This document shows positions 8,488-15,928 of a DNA stretch of 64,000 nt, piece after piece. How positions within the stretch are numbered: the first letter of the stretch is position 1; every line of letters starts with the position of its first letter. Source of the stretch: Meiothermus ruber DSM 1279 (lineage in GTDB: Bacteria; Deinococcota; Deinococci; Deinococcales; Thermaceae); assembly GCF_000024425.1 (NCBI RefSeq), contig NC_013946.1, positions 2,480,001 to 2,544,000 on the forward strand, read 5' to 3'. A program made the translations under genes and the position numbers. Under the pieces are notes generated by a model. The model did no database searches. It was not told the DNA's origin and saw nothing but the letters and a program-made list of their open reading frames with translations.

Positions 8488-9515
8488 TACTCCACCTTGA
8501 TGCCCAGCAAGGCAGCAGCCTGAACGATTTTTCCGGTCACAGCCGTGGCGCGGTTATCACCCTCTTTGAGGATCATCTCGGCTTGCTCAGGCGTGAAGCG
8601 ACGGGTTTTCTCCTGGGCGGCGAGGCGCTGCACCCAGGTTCTGAGGCTGGCCAGGCCATCACGAATCTGCCGGTCAAGGGAGGGGTTTTTGGCTTGCACG
8701 AGCTGCGCCACCCCCCCATAAAGCTGCTGCCAGGAGGTGATGTTGTTGATCAGGTCGTCCAGCGAAGAGATCACGTTAAAGTCCCGGCGGGTGGCCTTGT
8801 CGCCCAGCACAAACCGACTGGTTTTCCAGCGCTCGATAAACACCGATGCTGCCGTGGGGACGTTGGCGGCTAAAGCCCTGAACACATCCTGCGCGGTGGG
8901 CTTCCATGTGCGGGCGGTAGCCAGCAGCTCCCCGGTCATGGCATCCAGTTTTTCTGCCGCAGCCCGCAGGATAAGCGCATCGGGTAACTGATCGCCAAAC
9001 CCTATGCGCCCATCACCGTCCACATCAAAGGCAACCCCGGAGGAGAAAGCGCGCTCACTGCCCCACAGGCTGCCCTCCAAAACGCCAAAAAGATTACCGG
9101 GGCGGGGCAGAACCTTGCCGTTGGCCAGCTTGAGGTCGAAGGTGACCACGGCGTCGCCCCCCTCGGCCCCCGAAGCACCGGCGTCCAGATTGAGGTCGAA
9201 ATCGCTCAGCAACTCGACCCCAGCCACAATGCCCTCCACGCTCTCGTAAATCGGGCTGGCTTTAATCCAGGCTATCCGCGCGTCCCGCAGAGCGTTGCGA
9301 ATAGCCGGGCCGTGCTGCTGGGCTAGGCTGGCATACTTGAACCCGGCATTGCGAACGATGGCCTCATAGCGCCCGGCGGCCTCGGCCAGTTGAGCGGTGG
9401 CGGCTTTTTGCTGCGTCACCCGCTCGATCAGATAGCTTTTTACGCTTTCAACCTGGGCCTGGGCTGTGGGTAACCACAACGATAGCGATAGCAGCGCGAG
9501 AATAGGCCATCTCAT
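8487..9515 (-). CDS. Imelysin/EfeO-like exported iron-uptake protein
   Basis: A 342-residue secreted protein: signal peptide at residues 1-20 ending AQA, then a long helical body. I assign it tentatively to the imelysin (M75/EfeO-M) group from its size, helical character and coupling to an FTR1 permease. The family's usual GxHxxE is not obvious; SPIYESVEGIVAG occupies a similar place. Near residue 165 is a calcium-loop-like DVDGDGRIGFGD (D-x-D-x-D-G-x-I-x-x-x-D). The ATG at 9515 follows AAGGAAGG by 6 nt. The promoter and box at 9540-9585 drive the two-gene operon. Confidence 0.6.
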   Translation of the reverse strand: MRWPILALLSLSLWLPTAQAQVESVKSYLIERVTQQKAATAQLAEAAGRYEAIVRNAGFKYASLAQQHGPAIRNALRDARIAWIKASPIYESVEGIVAGVELLSDFDLNLDAGASGAEGGDAVVTFDLKLANGKVLPRPGNLFGVLEGSLWGSERAFSSGVAFDVDGDGRIGFGDQLPDALILRAAAEKLDAMTGELLATARTWKPTAQDVFRALAANVPTAASVFIERWKTSRFVLGDKATRRDFNVISSLDDLINNITSWQQLYGGVAQLVQAKNPSLDRQIRDGLASLRTWVQRLAAQEKTRRFTPEQAEMILKEGDNRATAVTGKIVQAAALLGIKVE

Positions 9516-9539
9516 GGCATTCCTTCCTTTTCAAGGCCC

Positions 9540-9585
9540 AGTCTAGGAAGCTGTTGTTATAAAGTCAAGTAATCCGGTTGGAATA
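9540..9585 (-). promoter_or_regulatory. Promoter with shared iron/heme box (site B)
   Basis: Minus strand: -35 TTGACT (9563-9568), 17-bp spacer, -10 TAGACT (9540-9545). The box at 9570-9585 (plus strand TAATCCGGTTGGAATA) lies one base upstream of the -35. The leader to the imelysin-like start is about 18-20 nt. Confidence 0.75.
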
Positions 9586-9933
9586 TATGTATATTTGTAT
9601 TGATAACTAGTTGCAATAGCGAAACCGCCGCAACGGTGCCAGGCCGGTTGTAGCGTGCGTAGCCGCTTATGCTCATTCGGGCAAAGCTTTTTGATTTTTG
9701 CAGATGGCTGGACTCGTTCCTATAATACCGTTTTTTGCTTGAATCCTTCACCGCCCTGCGTAGTCAGAGGTGAAGGATTCAAGCCGACCGAAGGGAGTAG
9801 AAAAGCCTTTCGGTAGTATCGTTTAGGCTTGTCAAAGTGAACAATACTACCGAAATGCGTATGAAGTCCGCCCGTACGAAGCTGCCCTGCGTGCACCCGC
9901 GGGATGGAAGCGAGCCGGCAGCCTGGCCCCGTG
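9586..9933. other. Intergenic region between lutC and the iron operon
   Basis: Bases 9586-9724 are relatively AT-rich and hold nothing I can assign. Bases 9725-9861 are the second twin-hairpin repeat. Bases 9862-9933 lead to the end of lutC without a clear separate terminator; the repeat's hairpins could serve. Confidence 0.5.
9725..9861 (-). repeat. 137-bp twin-hairpin repeat, copy 2 (inverted)
   Basis: Reverse-complement copy of 6120-6256 and of the same length. Stem one is 9737-9752 with 9769-9784. Stem two is 9809-9823 with 9841-9855 and has one base change that becomes a G-U pair in one RNA strand. Loop sequences differ between the copies while the stems are kept, which suggests selection for the fold. 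Confidence 0.9.
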
Positions 9934-10518
9934 CTAAACCAGACCCGCACCCTGCAACACCGCCACCACCAGCCGCCCTGGCCCGTGCACCCCTTTGACC
10001 ATAATCTGGCCGATATCGGCGGACTTGCTGGGGCCGGAGTGCAACCCGATGGCCGAGGGCAGCCCAGGTCGCAGGGCCTGTAGGGCCTGCAAAAGGGTCG
10101 GGTAAACCTCCTCCTGCGGTACAAACACCAGGTGCGTGGGCGGTAAAAGCTGGGTGCGGCGGCCCTCCTGGCTGGAGAGGATAACCGTACCGGTCTCGGC
10201 CACCGCACCCAAAGCCCAGGAGACCCCCAGGGGGGCTTCTTCGGGGGGTAGGAGGGGCCGCCTGGGTTGCAGCGCTTCGGGAACAGTCCGGCCCACGGCC
10301 ACGCCAGCAAAAGCCTGAGCGAAGTGGCCCAGCCACTCCTGGGCTGCCTCGAGCCCTTCCAGCCGCACCACCTCTCCCCCGTTTCCCGTCAGGCGCTCGC
10401 TGAAGAGGGCCAGGGCTTCCTCGGGCGAAAACGCCGACCCGACCAGCGGCTCCGGCAGGGCAACTTTTGGGCGGTGCTCGAGGCCCCGCCGGATACGGGC
10501 CAGGATGCGTTCGCGCAT
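9934..10518 (-). CDS. lutC: LutC/YkgG-family (LUD domain) protein
   Basis: A 194-residue LUD-domain protein. The signature is at the C-terminus: GPSKSADIGQIMVKGVHGPG, which matches the LutC pattern closely. A GAVAETGTVILSS strand-loop is in the middle. LutC acts with the iron-sulfur proteins LutA and LutB in lactate oxidation, but neither gene is beside it, so it is an orphan copy here or its partners lie elsewhere. The ATG at 10518 starts MRERILARIRRGL; a longer in-frame reading has no support. It is divergent from aroQ with about 60 bp between them. Confidence 0.85.
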   Translation of the reverse strand: MRERILARIRRGLEHRPKVALPEPLVGSAFSPEEALALFSERLTGNGGEVVRLEGLEAAQEWLGHFAQAFAGVAVGRTVPEALQPRRPLLPPEEAPLGVSWALGAVAETGTVILSSQEGRRTQLLPPTHLVFVPQEEVYPTLLQALQALRPGLPSAIGLHSGPSKSADIGQIMVKGVHGPGRLVVAVLQGAGLV

Positions 10519-10580
10519 GGCTGGAGTATACCAGGCCCTCGTTGCCCAATAGCCCCTGGGGCCTTTACCATTAGGATCAA

Positions 10581-11021
10581 ATGATCCTGATTCTCAACGG
10601 CCCCAACCTGAACCTACTGGGCAGGCGCGAACCCGGAATTTACGGCCATACCACCCTCGAGGAGCTCGAGGAGCTGTGCGAGGCCTGGGGGGCCGAGCTG
10701 GGCCTGGGGGTGGCCTGCCGCCAGTCCAACTTCGAGGGACAGTTGGTGGAGTGGATCCAACAGGCCGCCGACGAGGGCTTCCGGGCCATCGTGCTGAACC
10801 CTGGGGCCCTCACCCATTATTCGGTTGCCCTGCTGGACGCGATACGGGCACAGACCTTGCCGGTGGTGGAGGTGCACCTCTCCAACATCCACGCCCGCGA
10901 GGAGTACCGCCGCCACTCGGTCACGGCCATGGGCGCCAAGGGCCTCATCTCGGGCTTTGGGCCCATGTCCTACAGGATGGCGCTGGTCTACCTGGCCGAC
11001 CTGCTGGAGGCCCAGCCATGA
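10581..11021 (+). CDS. aroQ: Type II 3-dehydroquinate dehydratase
   Basis: A 146-residue class II dehydroquinase, which makes 3-dehydroshikimate in the shikimate pathway. It starts with the diagnostic ILNGPNLNLLGRREPGIYG, containing the catalytic Tyr and flanking Arg. The QSNFEGQLVEWI, NPGALTHYSVAL and HLSNIHAREEYRRHS motifs, with the catalytic Asn and His, follow in the right order and spacing. The length is normal. The stop overlaps the start of the next small gene (ATGA), so the two are translationally coupled. Confidence 0.97.
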   Translation: MILILNGPNLNLLGRREPGIYGHTTLEELEELCEAWGAELGLGVACRQSNFEGQLVEWIQQAADEGFRAIVLNPGALTHYSVALLDAIRAQTLPVVEVHLSNIHAREEYRRHSVTAMGAKGLISGFGPMSYRMALVYLADLLEAQP

Positions 11022-11245
11022 AGGTGCACTGGCAGGAAGTCGCCATGGTCGCGGCCGTCGCCGGCATTTTTACCCTGGTGGCCCAGATTCCACAGGTGGG
11101 CTTCTGGAAGGCGTTGTGGCTGGGGCTTCCGGTGGCCCTGCTGGCCGGGGGGGCCTACGGGCTGCTGATGCCCTGGATCATTCGCTGGGCTGCCAAAGGG
11201 GCCCGGCCCAAAGAGACACCCCCCGATGATGAAACCAGAGTATGA
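11018..11245 (+). CDS. Small two-helix membrane protein coupled to aroQ
   Basis: A 75-residue protein with two predicted membrane helices (about residues 7-24 and 30-52) and a charged C-terminal tail ending ETPPDDETRV. Its ATG lies in the aroQ stop overlap. No family is recognised. The coupling and normal codon use support a real gene. It converges on hmuV, whose stop lies 20 bp away. Confidence 0.65.
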   Translation: MKVHWQEVAMVAAVAGIFTLVAQIPQVGFWKALWLGLPVALLAGGAYGLLMPWIIRWAAKGARPKETPPDDETRV

Positions 11246-11264
11246 AGGCGCAGCTTGCAGGCTT

Positions 11265-12080
11265 TTAGCAAGCAAGGCGTTCTTTGTCTTGGGGAACCAC
11301 CGCATCCACCTCGACCTCGGCCAGGGGCATCACCCAGGGCCTACCGCTGGGGTGCTGGGTCTGGATAAACGGCAGACCATAAACCGCCTGAAGGCGCGCG
11401 GGCTGTAAAACCTCGGCTGGCTGACCCCACGCCTCCACACGCCCCTGGTGTAGCAGCAAAATGCGGTCGGAGAACAGCCCAGCCAGGTTGAGGTCGTGCA
11501 GCACCGTCAGCACCCCCCAGCCCATCTGGGCCAAACGCCTGCACAGGGCCAGCACCTCTACCTGGTGTTTGGGGTCGAGGTGATTGGTGGGCTCATCCAG
11601 CAGCAGCAGCCGTGGTTCCTGGGCCAGCACCCGGGCCAGATCCACCCGGCTCTGCTCCCCGCCCGAGAGGGTTTGGTATCGGCGGGTGGCGAAGTGCAGC
11701 GCACCGGTCTGGCTCAACGCGCGCTCGGTGGTCTGGTGATCCTGGGGGTTTTCGGCCCGGCGCTCGAGGTGGGGTAGGCGGCCCAAAAAGGCCACCTCAT
11801 AGGCGTCAAAGGGGAAATTGATCTCGCGCCGCTGGGTGAGCACCGCGCGTTCGAGGGCCAGCTCGAGCGGCCGGTAGCTGGCTAAGGGTCTGCCCATCAG
11901 CTCGATCTGCCCCGAGTCGGGCTTCACCTCGCCCGATAAAAGCCGCAGCAGGGTGGATTTGCCAGCGCCGTTGGGCCCGATGACGCTCAGCATCTGGCCG
12001 GCCTCGAGGCGGAAGGAGATGTTCTCAAGAAGGGTTTTCCCTCCTACAGCATAGCGAAGCGAGCGAGCCTCCAGCATCAC
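11265..12080 (-). CDS. hmuV: Heme ABC transporter ATP-binding protein
   Basis: A 271-residue ABC ATPase of the FecE/HmuV group. Walker A is GPNGAGKSTLL (about residues 36-46), the signature is LSGGEQSRVDLARVL, and Walker B with the D-loop is LLLLDEPTNHLD; an H-loop His follows in VLHDLN. It is the last gene of the five-gene heme-uptake operon and would power import through HmuU. All catalytic motifs are intact. Confidence 0.93.
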   Translation of the reverse strand: MMLEARSLRYAVGGKTLLENISFRLEAGQMLSVIGPNGAGKSTLLRLLSGEVKPDSGQIELMGRPLASYRPLELALERAVLTQRREINFPFDAYEVAFLGRLPHLERRAENPQDHQTTERALSQTGALHFATRRYQTLSGGEQSRVDLARVLAQEPRLLLLDEPTNHLDPKHQVEVLALCRRLAQMGWGVLTVLHDLNLAGLFSDRILLLHQGRVEAWGQPAEVLQPARLQAVYGLPFIQTQHPSGRPWVMPLAEVEVDAVVPQDKERLAC

Positions 12081-12092
12081 ACCACACCTTCC

Positions 12093-13121
12093 CTAGCGGG
12101 CTGCCCCCTGCTTGAAGCGCAGCAGCAGCCAGATGAAGAAAGGAGCCCCCAGCAGGCTCGTCACCACACCCACCGGCAACTCGGCGGGCGAGGCCACGGT
12201 GCGGGCAATAAGATCGGCCAGCACGCTCAGACCAGCCCCCAGGAGCATCGAACCGGTCAACAGGTAGCGATGATCCGGCCCAGCCATCAGTCGGAAAAGA
12301 TGGGGGGCCACCAGCCCGATGAAGCCCACCCCACCCGCTGCTGCCACCGCAGTGCCCACCGCCAGTGCGGCCAGGGCCACTGCCTGGCGCTTGAAACGCT
12401 CGAGGTGCACCCCCAGATGAAAGGCCTCGCTCTCGCCAAGAACTAGTGCGTTCAGCGGGCGGGCCAGGCGCATCAGCCCCCAGAAGGCCAGCAGCGCGGT
12501 AGGGGCCATGGCAGCCAGCCCGCCCCAGGTAGCCCCGCTGTAGCCACCCAACGTCCAAAAGGTGAGGCTGCGCAATTGCTCATCGGTGGCACGGGTGATC
12601 AGCAGGCCAATGAGGGCCCCTGCCAGGGCATTGATGGCGATCCCCGCCAGCAGCAGGGTCAGGGTCTGCACCCGCCCTCCACTGCTAGCCATGAACCAGA
12701 CCGCCAGGGTAGCCAGCAGCCCGCCCACAAAAGCCGCGAGCGGCAGGGCGTACACTTCCAGGATGCCCGCGCCCGGAACCAGGATGATAAAGATGGCAGC
12801 CCCCAGGGCGGCCCCGGCGCTCACGCCGATCAGGCCTGGGTCGGCCAGGGGGTTGCGAAACAACCCTTGCATGACCGCGCCCGAAAGGGCCAGCAACGCC
12901 CCCACCAGCAAAGCCAGCAAAACCCGGGGGAAGCGAACCGATACCAGCACCGCATAGGCCTGCTCCGAGCGCTCCCACAGGATGCGGGGAATCTCCTGGG
13001 GTGGGATGTAGTAGGCCCCGAGGCCCGCCGAGATGAGCACCACCAGTGGTAGCAGCACCCCCAACGCCAGCAGCGTCGAGCGGTAACGGCTGGAGGCTTT
13101 ATAGAAAGACGAGGGTTGCAT
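12093..13121 (-). CDS. hmuU: Heme ABC transporter permease
   Basis: A 342-residue FecCD/BtuC-type permease with about ten hydrophobic helices. Hallmarks are RFPRVLLALLVGALLALSG with MQGLFRNPLADPGLIG near residues 60-105 and the late GFIGLVAPHLFR, which contacts the ATPase. The start at 13121 has only a weak ribosome site, so translation may depend on coupling to the upstream gene 15 bp away. It would form the channel for heme taken from HmuT. Confidence 0.93.
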   Translation of the reverse strand: MQPSSFYKASSRYRSTLLALGVLLPLVVLISAGLGAYYIPPQEIPRILWERSEQAYAVLVSVRFPRVLLALLVGALLALSGAVMQGLFRNPLADPGLIGVSAGAALGAAIFIILVPGAGILEVYALPLAAFVGGLLATLAVWFMASSGGRVQTLTLLLAGIAINALAGALIGLLITRATDEQLRSLTFWTLGGYSGATWGGLAAMAPTALLAFWGLMRLARPLNALVLGESEAFHLGVHLERFKRQAVALAALAVGTAVAAAGGVGFIGLVAPHLFRLMAGPDHRYLLTGSMLLGAGLSVLADLIARTVASPAELPVGVVTSLLGAPFFIWLLLRFKQGAAR

Positions 13122-13136
13122 GGCAATTGATGCGCC

Positions 13137-13772
13137 CTAGGTCAGCAGGGCGTGCTGGTCGAGCTGCAACTCGCGCACGGTTAGGCCATCCCTATCGTGG
13201 CGCACCACCTGGCGCCGGCTGGGCAACCAAACCCCCTCAACCTGAACATAGCGATCGTCGAACGATTCCACCGCTTCAATCAAACCCTGGGCATTGCGGT
13301 AGGTGACGGTAAAGTGCTGGGGCAGGTGGTGCGCTCCAGCCGGCACATGGCTGTGGATGTGGATGCGAAAGGAGCTATCGGGCAGGTTGCGCTCAACCAT
13401 CCGGATGTGGTTATCCTGCACCCACAGAACGGAGCGCATGGCATCCTCGAGGCGCACCCCCACCCCCAGCGGGGTTTCCCCCTCGAGGTGCATGGGGTAC
13501 TGGCCCTCGTTCTGCGCGAAAGGCCGGGGGCTGCGGTGGGCCAGCATCGAAGCCAGTTCCCGACGCGGCCAGGCCTGCAGGTCTTCGGGCAGGTGCAGCT
13601 CAATCTCCCTGGGCGAGCGGGCCACCAGGCCGCCCTGGTACCAGCTACCCGCCAGGTATACCCTCAGGCGGGCCCTGAACCCAGCGAACCCCTCTGGTAG
13701 GGTGTAGGCCTGGTTGCGGGCCGCTTCCAGCAGGGCGTAGGCTTTCTCCTGAACCGATGGCATATAGCTCAC
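13137..13772 (-). CDS. His-rich protein of the heme operon (possibly DUF3386)
   Basis: A 211-residue soluble protein without a signal peptide, placed between hmuT and hmuU. The N-terminal pattern (ALLEAARNQAYTLPEGFAGF) recalls DUF3386 proteins, but I am not certain. A striking His cluster occurs near residues 150-165 (FRIHIHSHVPAGAHHLP followed by QHF), which could bind heme or metal. Its ATG directly abuts the hmuT stop. A role in intracellular heme handling is inference from position only. Confidence 0.7.
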   Translation of the reverse strand: MSYMPSVQEKAYALLEAARNQAYTLPEGFAGFRARLRVYLAGSWYQGGLVARSPREIELHLPEDLQAWPRRELASMLAHRSPRPFAQNEGQYPMHLEGETPLGVGVRLEDAMRSVLWVQDNHIRMVERNLPDSSFRIHIHSHVPAGAHHLPQHFTVTYRNAQGLIEAVESFDDRYVQVEGVWLPSRRQVVRHDRDGLTVRELQLDQHALLT

Positions 13773-14696
13773 CTACTCCTGGGCTCCGGCGATATAAAGT
13801 CCGCTGCGTTCATAAGCGCCCACAAACAAATCCAGCGCAGCCCGCCCCGCCCTGGGCCCAAAACCGCCCAGGTACAGGTCGTCGATAGCCACCACCCGGC
13901 CGTTCTGACCGGCGGGGGTCTGCATTACCCCGGGCAGCTTACGCAAACCCTCCAACCCACCAATGCTCTCCAGACCGGCGGTGAATACCACAAAAACATC
14001 GGGCTGGGCGGCAATCACCGCCTCTGCGGTCATCTGCTGGCAGTTCTGGATACCTTTGGCCGCATTGGCAATACCAGCCAGCTCCATCATCCCCACCGGG
14101 TTGGAACCCTGGCCGCAAACATAGGTGACGTTGGTGCCACGCAGGTACAGGAAGATGCCTTTAAGCTGTTTGCGTGTGGTGGCCTGGCGTTGCTTGGAAC
14201 GCAACACCAGCAGGTCGCGCTCGAGACGACGCACCAGCTCCTCGCCGCGCTCAACCCGACCCACCGCCGCTGCAATCGTGCGGATTTTCTCCTTGGCCCC
14301 CTCGAGGCTGGGCTTGTCCGGCACCCGCACCACCGTGACCCCAGCAGCCGCTAGCTGATCAAAAACGGTTGGGGGGCGCACATCCTCCCGGCCCAGCACC
14401 AGGGTGGGGCGCAAGGAAAGAATGCCTTCCGTGTTGAGCTGGAACTGGTAGCCCACCGTGGGCAGCTTATTTACGCTGGCCGGGTAGTAGCTGCTGGTAT
14501 CACGGCCCACCACCCGATCCCCCACCCCCAGGGCAAAGAGAATCTCGGTGGTAACCCCGTTGAGCGAGACGATCCGCTCGATGGAACGCACCGTGATGGT
14601 TTGACCCCTTGCATCCTTGACGGTAAAGGGCTGGGCCAGCCCGCAGCCCAACAAGCAAAGCCCCAATCCGATAACGATCTGTTTCACAAAACCCAC
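13773..14696 (-). CDS. hmuT: Heme ABC transporter substrate-binding protein
   Basis: A 307-residue periplasmic binding protein of the HmuT/BtuF class: signal peptide at residues 1-21, then FTVKDARGQTITV and IERIVSLNGVTTEILFALG typical of metal-chelate binders, with the RDTSSYYPA segment that lies near heme-coordinating residues in relatives. The C-lobe is intact (GRVVAIDDLYLGGFGPRAG). There is a Cys in the signal region (LCLLGCGLA), but the context is a weak lipobox. Operon order puts it second, after the small monooxygenase-like gene. Confidence 0.92.
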   Translation of the reverse strand: MGFVKQIVIGLGLCLLGCGLAQPFTVKDARGQTITVRSIERIVSLNGVTTEILFALGVGDRVVGRDTSSYYPASVNKLPTVGYQFQLNTEGILSLRPTLVLGREDVRPPTVFDQLAAAGVTVVRVPDKPSLEGAKEKIRTIAAAVGRVERGEELVRRLERDLLVLRSKQRQATTRKQLKGIFLYLRGTNVTYVCGQGSNPVGMMELAGIANAAKGIQNCQQMTAEAVIAAQPDVFVVFTAGLESIGGLEGLRKLPGVMQTPAGQNGRVVAIDDLYLGGFGPRAGRAALDLFVGAYERSGLYIAGAQE

Positions 14697-14728
14697 CTCT
14701 TTTTCTGGACTTCTACACTGCTCCTCAG

Positions 14729-15058
14729 CTAAGAAGTTGTGGCCTCGAGCGCGGCCGAATCAGTGAACACCTCAAAGGTTTCCAGCGAGCTATGCCCCAT
14801 AAACACTTCGCGGGGCAGGGTTCCACTTCTGGCATGCCCCTGCTTGAACTCGGGGCTTTCCACCCAGTTTTTGAAGTGCTGTTCGCTTTCCCAGAAGGTC
14901 ATGACCACATAGGGTTGATCGGGCTTCTGCGGGCGCAGCACCAGGTTGCGGATAAAGCCCGGCATGCGGTCGACCAGACGGGCCCGCTCGCGGAAATTTT
15001 GCTCAAACAGTTCGGCATACGCGGGGTTGACCGGTATGCGGTTCATGGTGATGAACAT
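14729..15058 (-). CDS. Heme-degrading monooxygenase-like protein (IsdG/HmoA fold)
   Basis: A 109-residue antibiotic-biosynthesis-monooxygenase fold protein. It fits the heme oxygenase subfamily: MFITMNRIPV start with the conserved Asn, PGFIRNLVLRP, the Trp in TFWESEQHFKNWV, and the His in FKQGHA. Being first gene of the heme-uptake operon, it probably opens imported heme to release iron. The ATG at 15058 has AAGGAGG 8-9 nt upstream. The promoter at 15199-15226 gives a leader of about 130 nt with no feature I can name. Confidence 0.8.
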   Translation of the reverse strand: MFITMNRIPVNPAYAELFEQNFRERARLVDRMPGFIRNLVLRPQKPDQPYVVMTFWESEQHFKNWVESPEFKQGHARSGTLPREVFMGHSSLETFEVFTDSAALEATTS

Positions 15059-15198
15059 CCTCTTCCCTCCTTAGCTTCGTCGGGTCGCTCCTCAGGCCTC
15101 GCCTCCAGTACAAGAGGAACAACCCCATCCCGGCGTCGCTGTGCAAGCCCGGGGGACACGCTTTCTGCACGATTCTCTTCCACCATTCTGGCCGTCAG

Positions 15199-15243
15199 TT
15201 TATACAGGCCACGGCCCTAAAGTCAAGTAATCCGGTCGGAATA
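15199..15243 (-). promoter_or_regulatory. Promoter with shared iron/heme box (site C)
   Basis: Minus strand: -35 TTGACT (15221-15226), 16-bp spacer, -10 TATAAA (15199-15204). The box at 15228-15243 (plus strand TAATCCGGTCGGAATA) is one base upstream of the -35. Bases 15218-15243 match 9560-9585 in all but one position. Confidence 0.75.
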
Positions 15244-15293
15244 CATTTATTTAGTAAAAAGAACTATTCGCAACACTGCCCCCCAAAAACAAA

Positions 15294-15316
15294 CCTCCCC
15301 CATGGGGTGGGGGAGG
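15294..15316 (-). terminator. Terminator after bioY
   Basis: Nine-bp stem CCTCCCCCA/TGGGGGAGG with a 5-base loop, located 16 bp past the bioY stop. On the minus strand it is followed by a T-rich run (GTTTGTTTTTGG). Confidence 0.75.
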
Positions 15317-15331
15317 CGCACAACCTCGAGG

Positions 15332-15928
15332 CTACCGGCCGATCAAGCGCCAGGCGGTAGGGAGCAGGGCCGCAGCGATGGCGGCTTTGATCAGGTCACC
15401 CAGCAAAAAGGGGATCATCCCGGCTTGTAGCACCCCCCAGACCCCGCTGTAGCGCCCCGCGCCTGCCAGCGCGAAGCCCAGCCAGGTCACGCCGATGGCG
15501 TAGATGAGCAGGCTGGCCAGCAGCATGGCCCCAAAGGTCTTGAGCGCGCTGCGGTCGGTGCCGTAGCGCTCAACCAGGTAGCCCACCAGGTAGGCCGCCA
15601 GGGGGAAGGCCAGCAGGTAACCGGCGGTAAAGGCGATGCGCGGGTGGAACCAGGTGGCCCCCCCCGCAAACACCGGCAGCACCAGGCCCTCGAGCAGGTA
15701 CGCCACCACCGCCAGAAAGCCCAGCCGGCTACCCAGCGCAGCCCCCACCAACAGCACCCCCAGGGTCTGCAGGGTGATGGGCACCGGCTGCAAGGGGATC
15801 ACCGCCTGGGACAAGAGCGCCAGCAAAAAGCTACCTCCCAGTACCAGCAGCAGATCGCGCTGCCAGCTCCGGGCCGGAAAAAGCGACTTCGAGAGGGGTA
15901 GATAGGGTAGGCTTTGGGTTGGGTTCAT
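15332..15928 (-). CDS. bioY: Biotin transporter substrate-binding subunit BioY
   Basis: A 198-residue membrane protein with about six helices and the BioY signature: QPVPITLQTLGVLLVG, GSRLGFLAVVAYLLEG and the PVFAGGATWF..TAGYLLAFPLAAYLVG region. It binds biotin for uptake, alone or with an ECF energising module, which is not encoded nearby. Its start overlaps the birA stop (ATGA), so it is translated with the biotin regulator. Both lie under the BirA operator at 16847-16879. Confidence 0.95.
   Translation of the reverse strand: MNPTQSLPYLPLSKSLFPARSWQRDLLLVLGGSFLLALLSQAVIPLQPVPITLQTLGVLLVGAALGSRLGFLAVVAYLLEGLVLPVFAGGATWFHPRIAFTAGYLLAFPLAAYLVGYLVERYGTDRSALKTFGAMLLASLLIYAIGVTWLGFALAGAGRYSGVWGVLQAGMIPFLLGDLIKAAIAAALLPTAWRLIGR

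Noticed and set aside
6120-9861. Composite transposon carrying iron genes
   Set aside because: The flanking elements have no transposase and no visible target duplication; only the inverted arrangement is supported.
9720-10310. Long minus-strand frame running from lutC through the repeat
   Set aside because: It reads through the twin hairpin and is out of frame with the LutC motifs; it is a shadow of GC-rich DNA.
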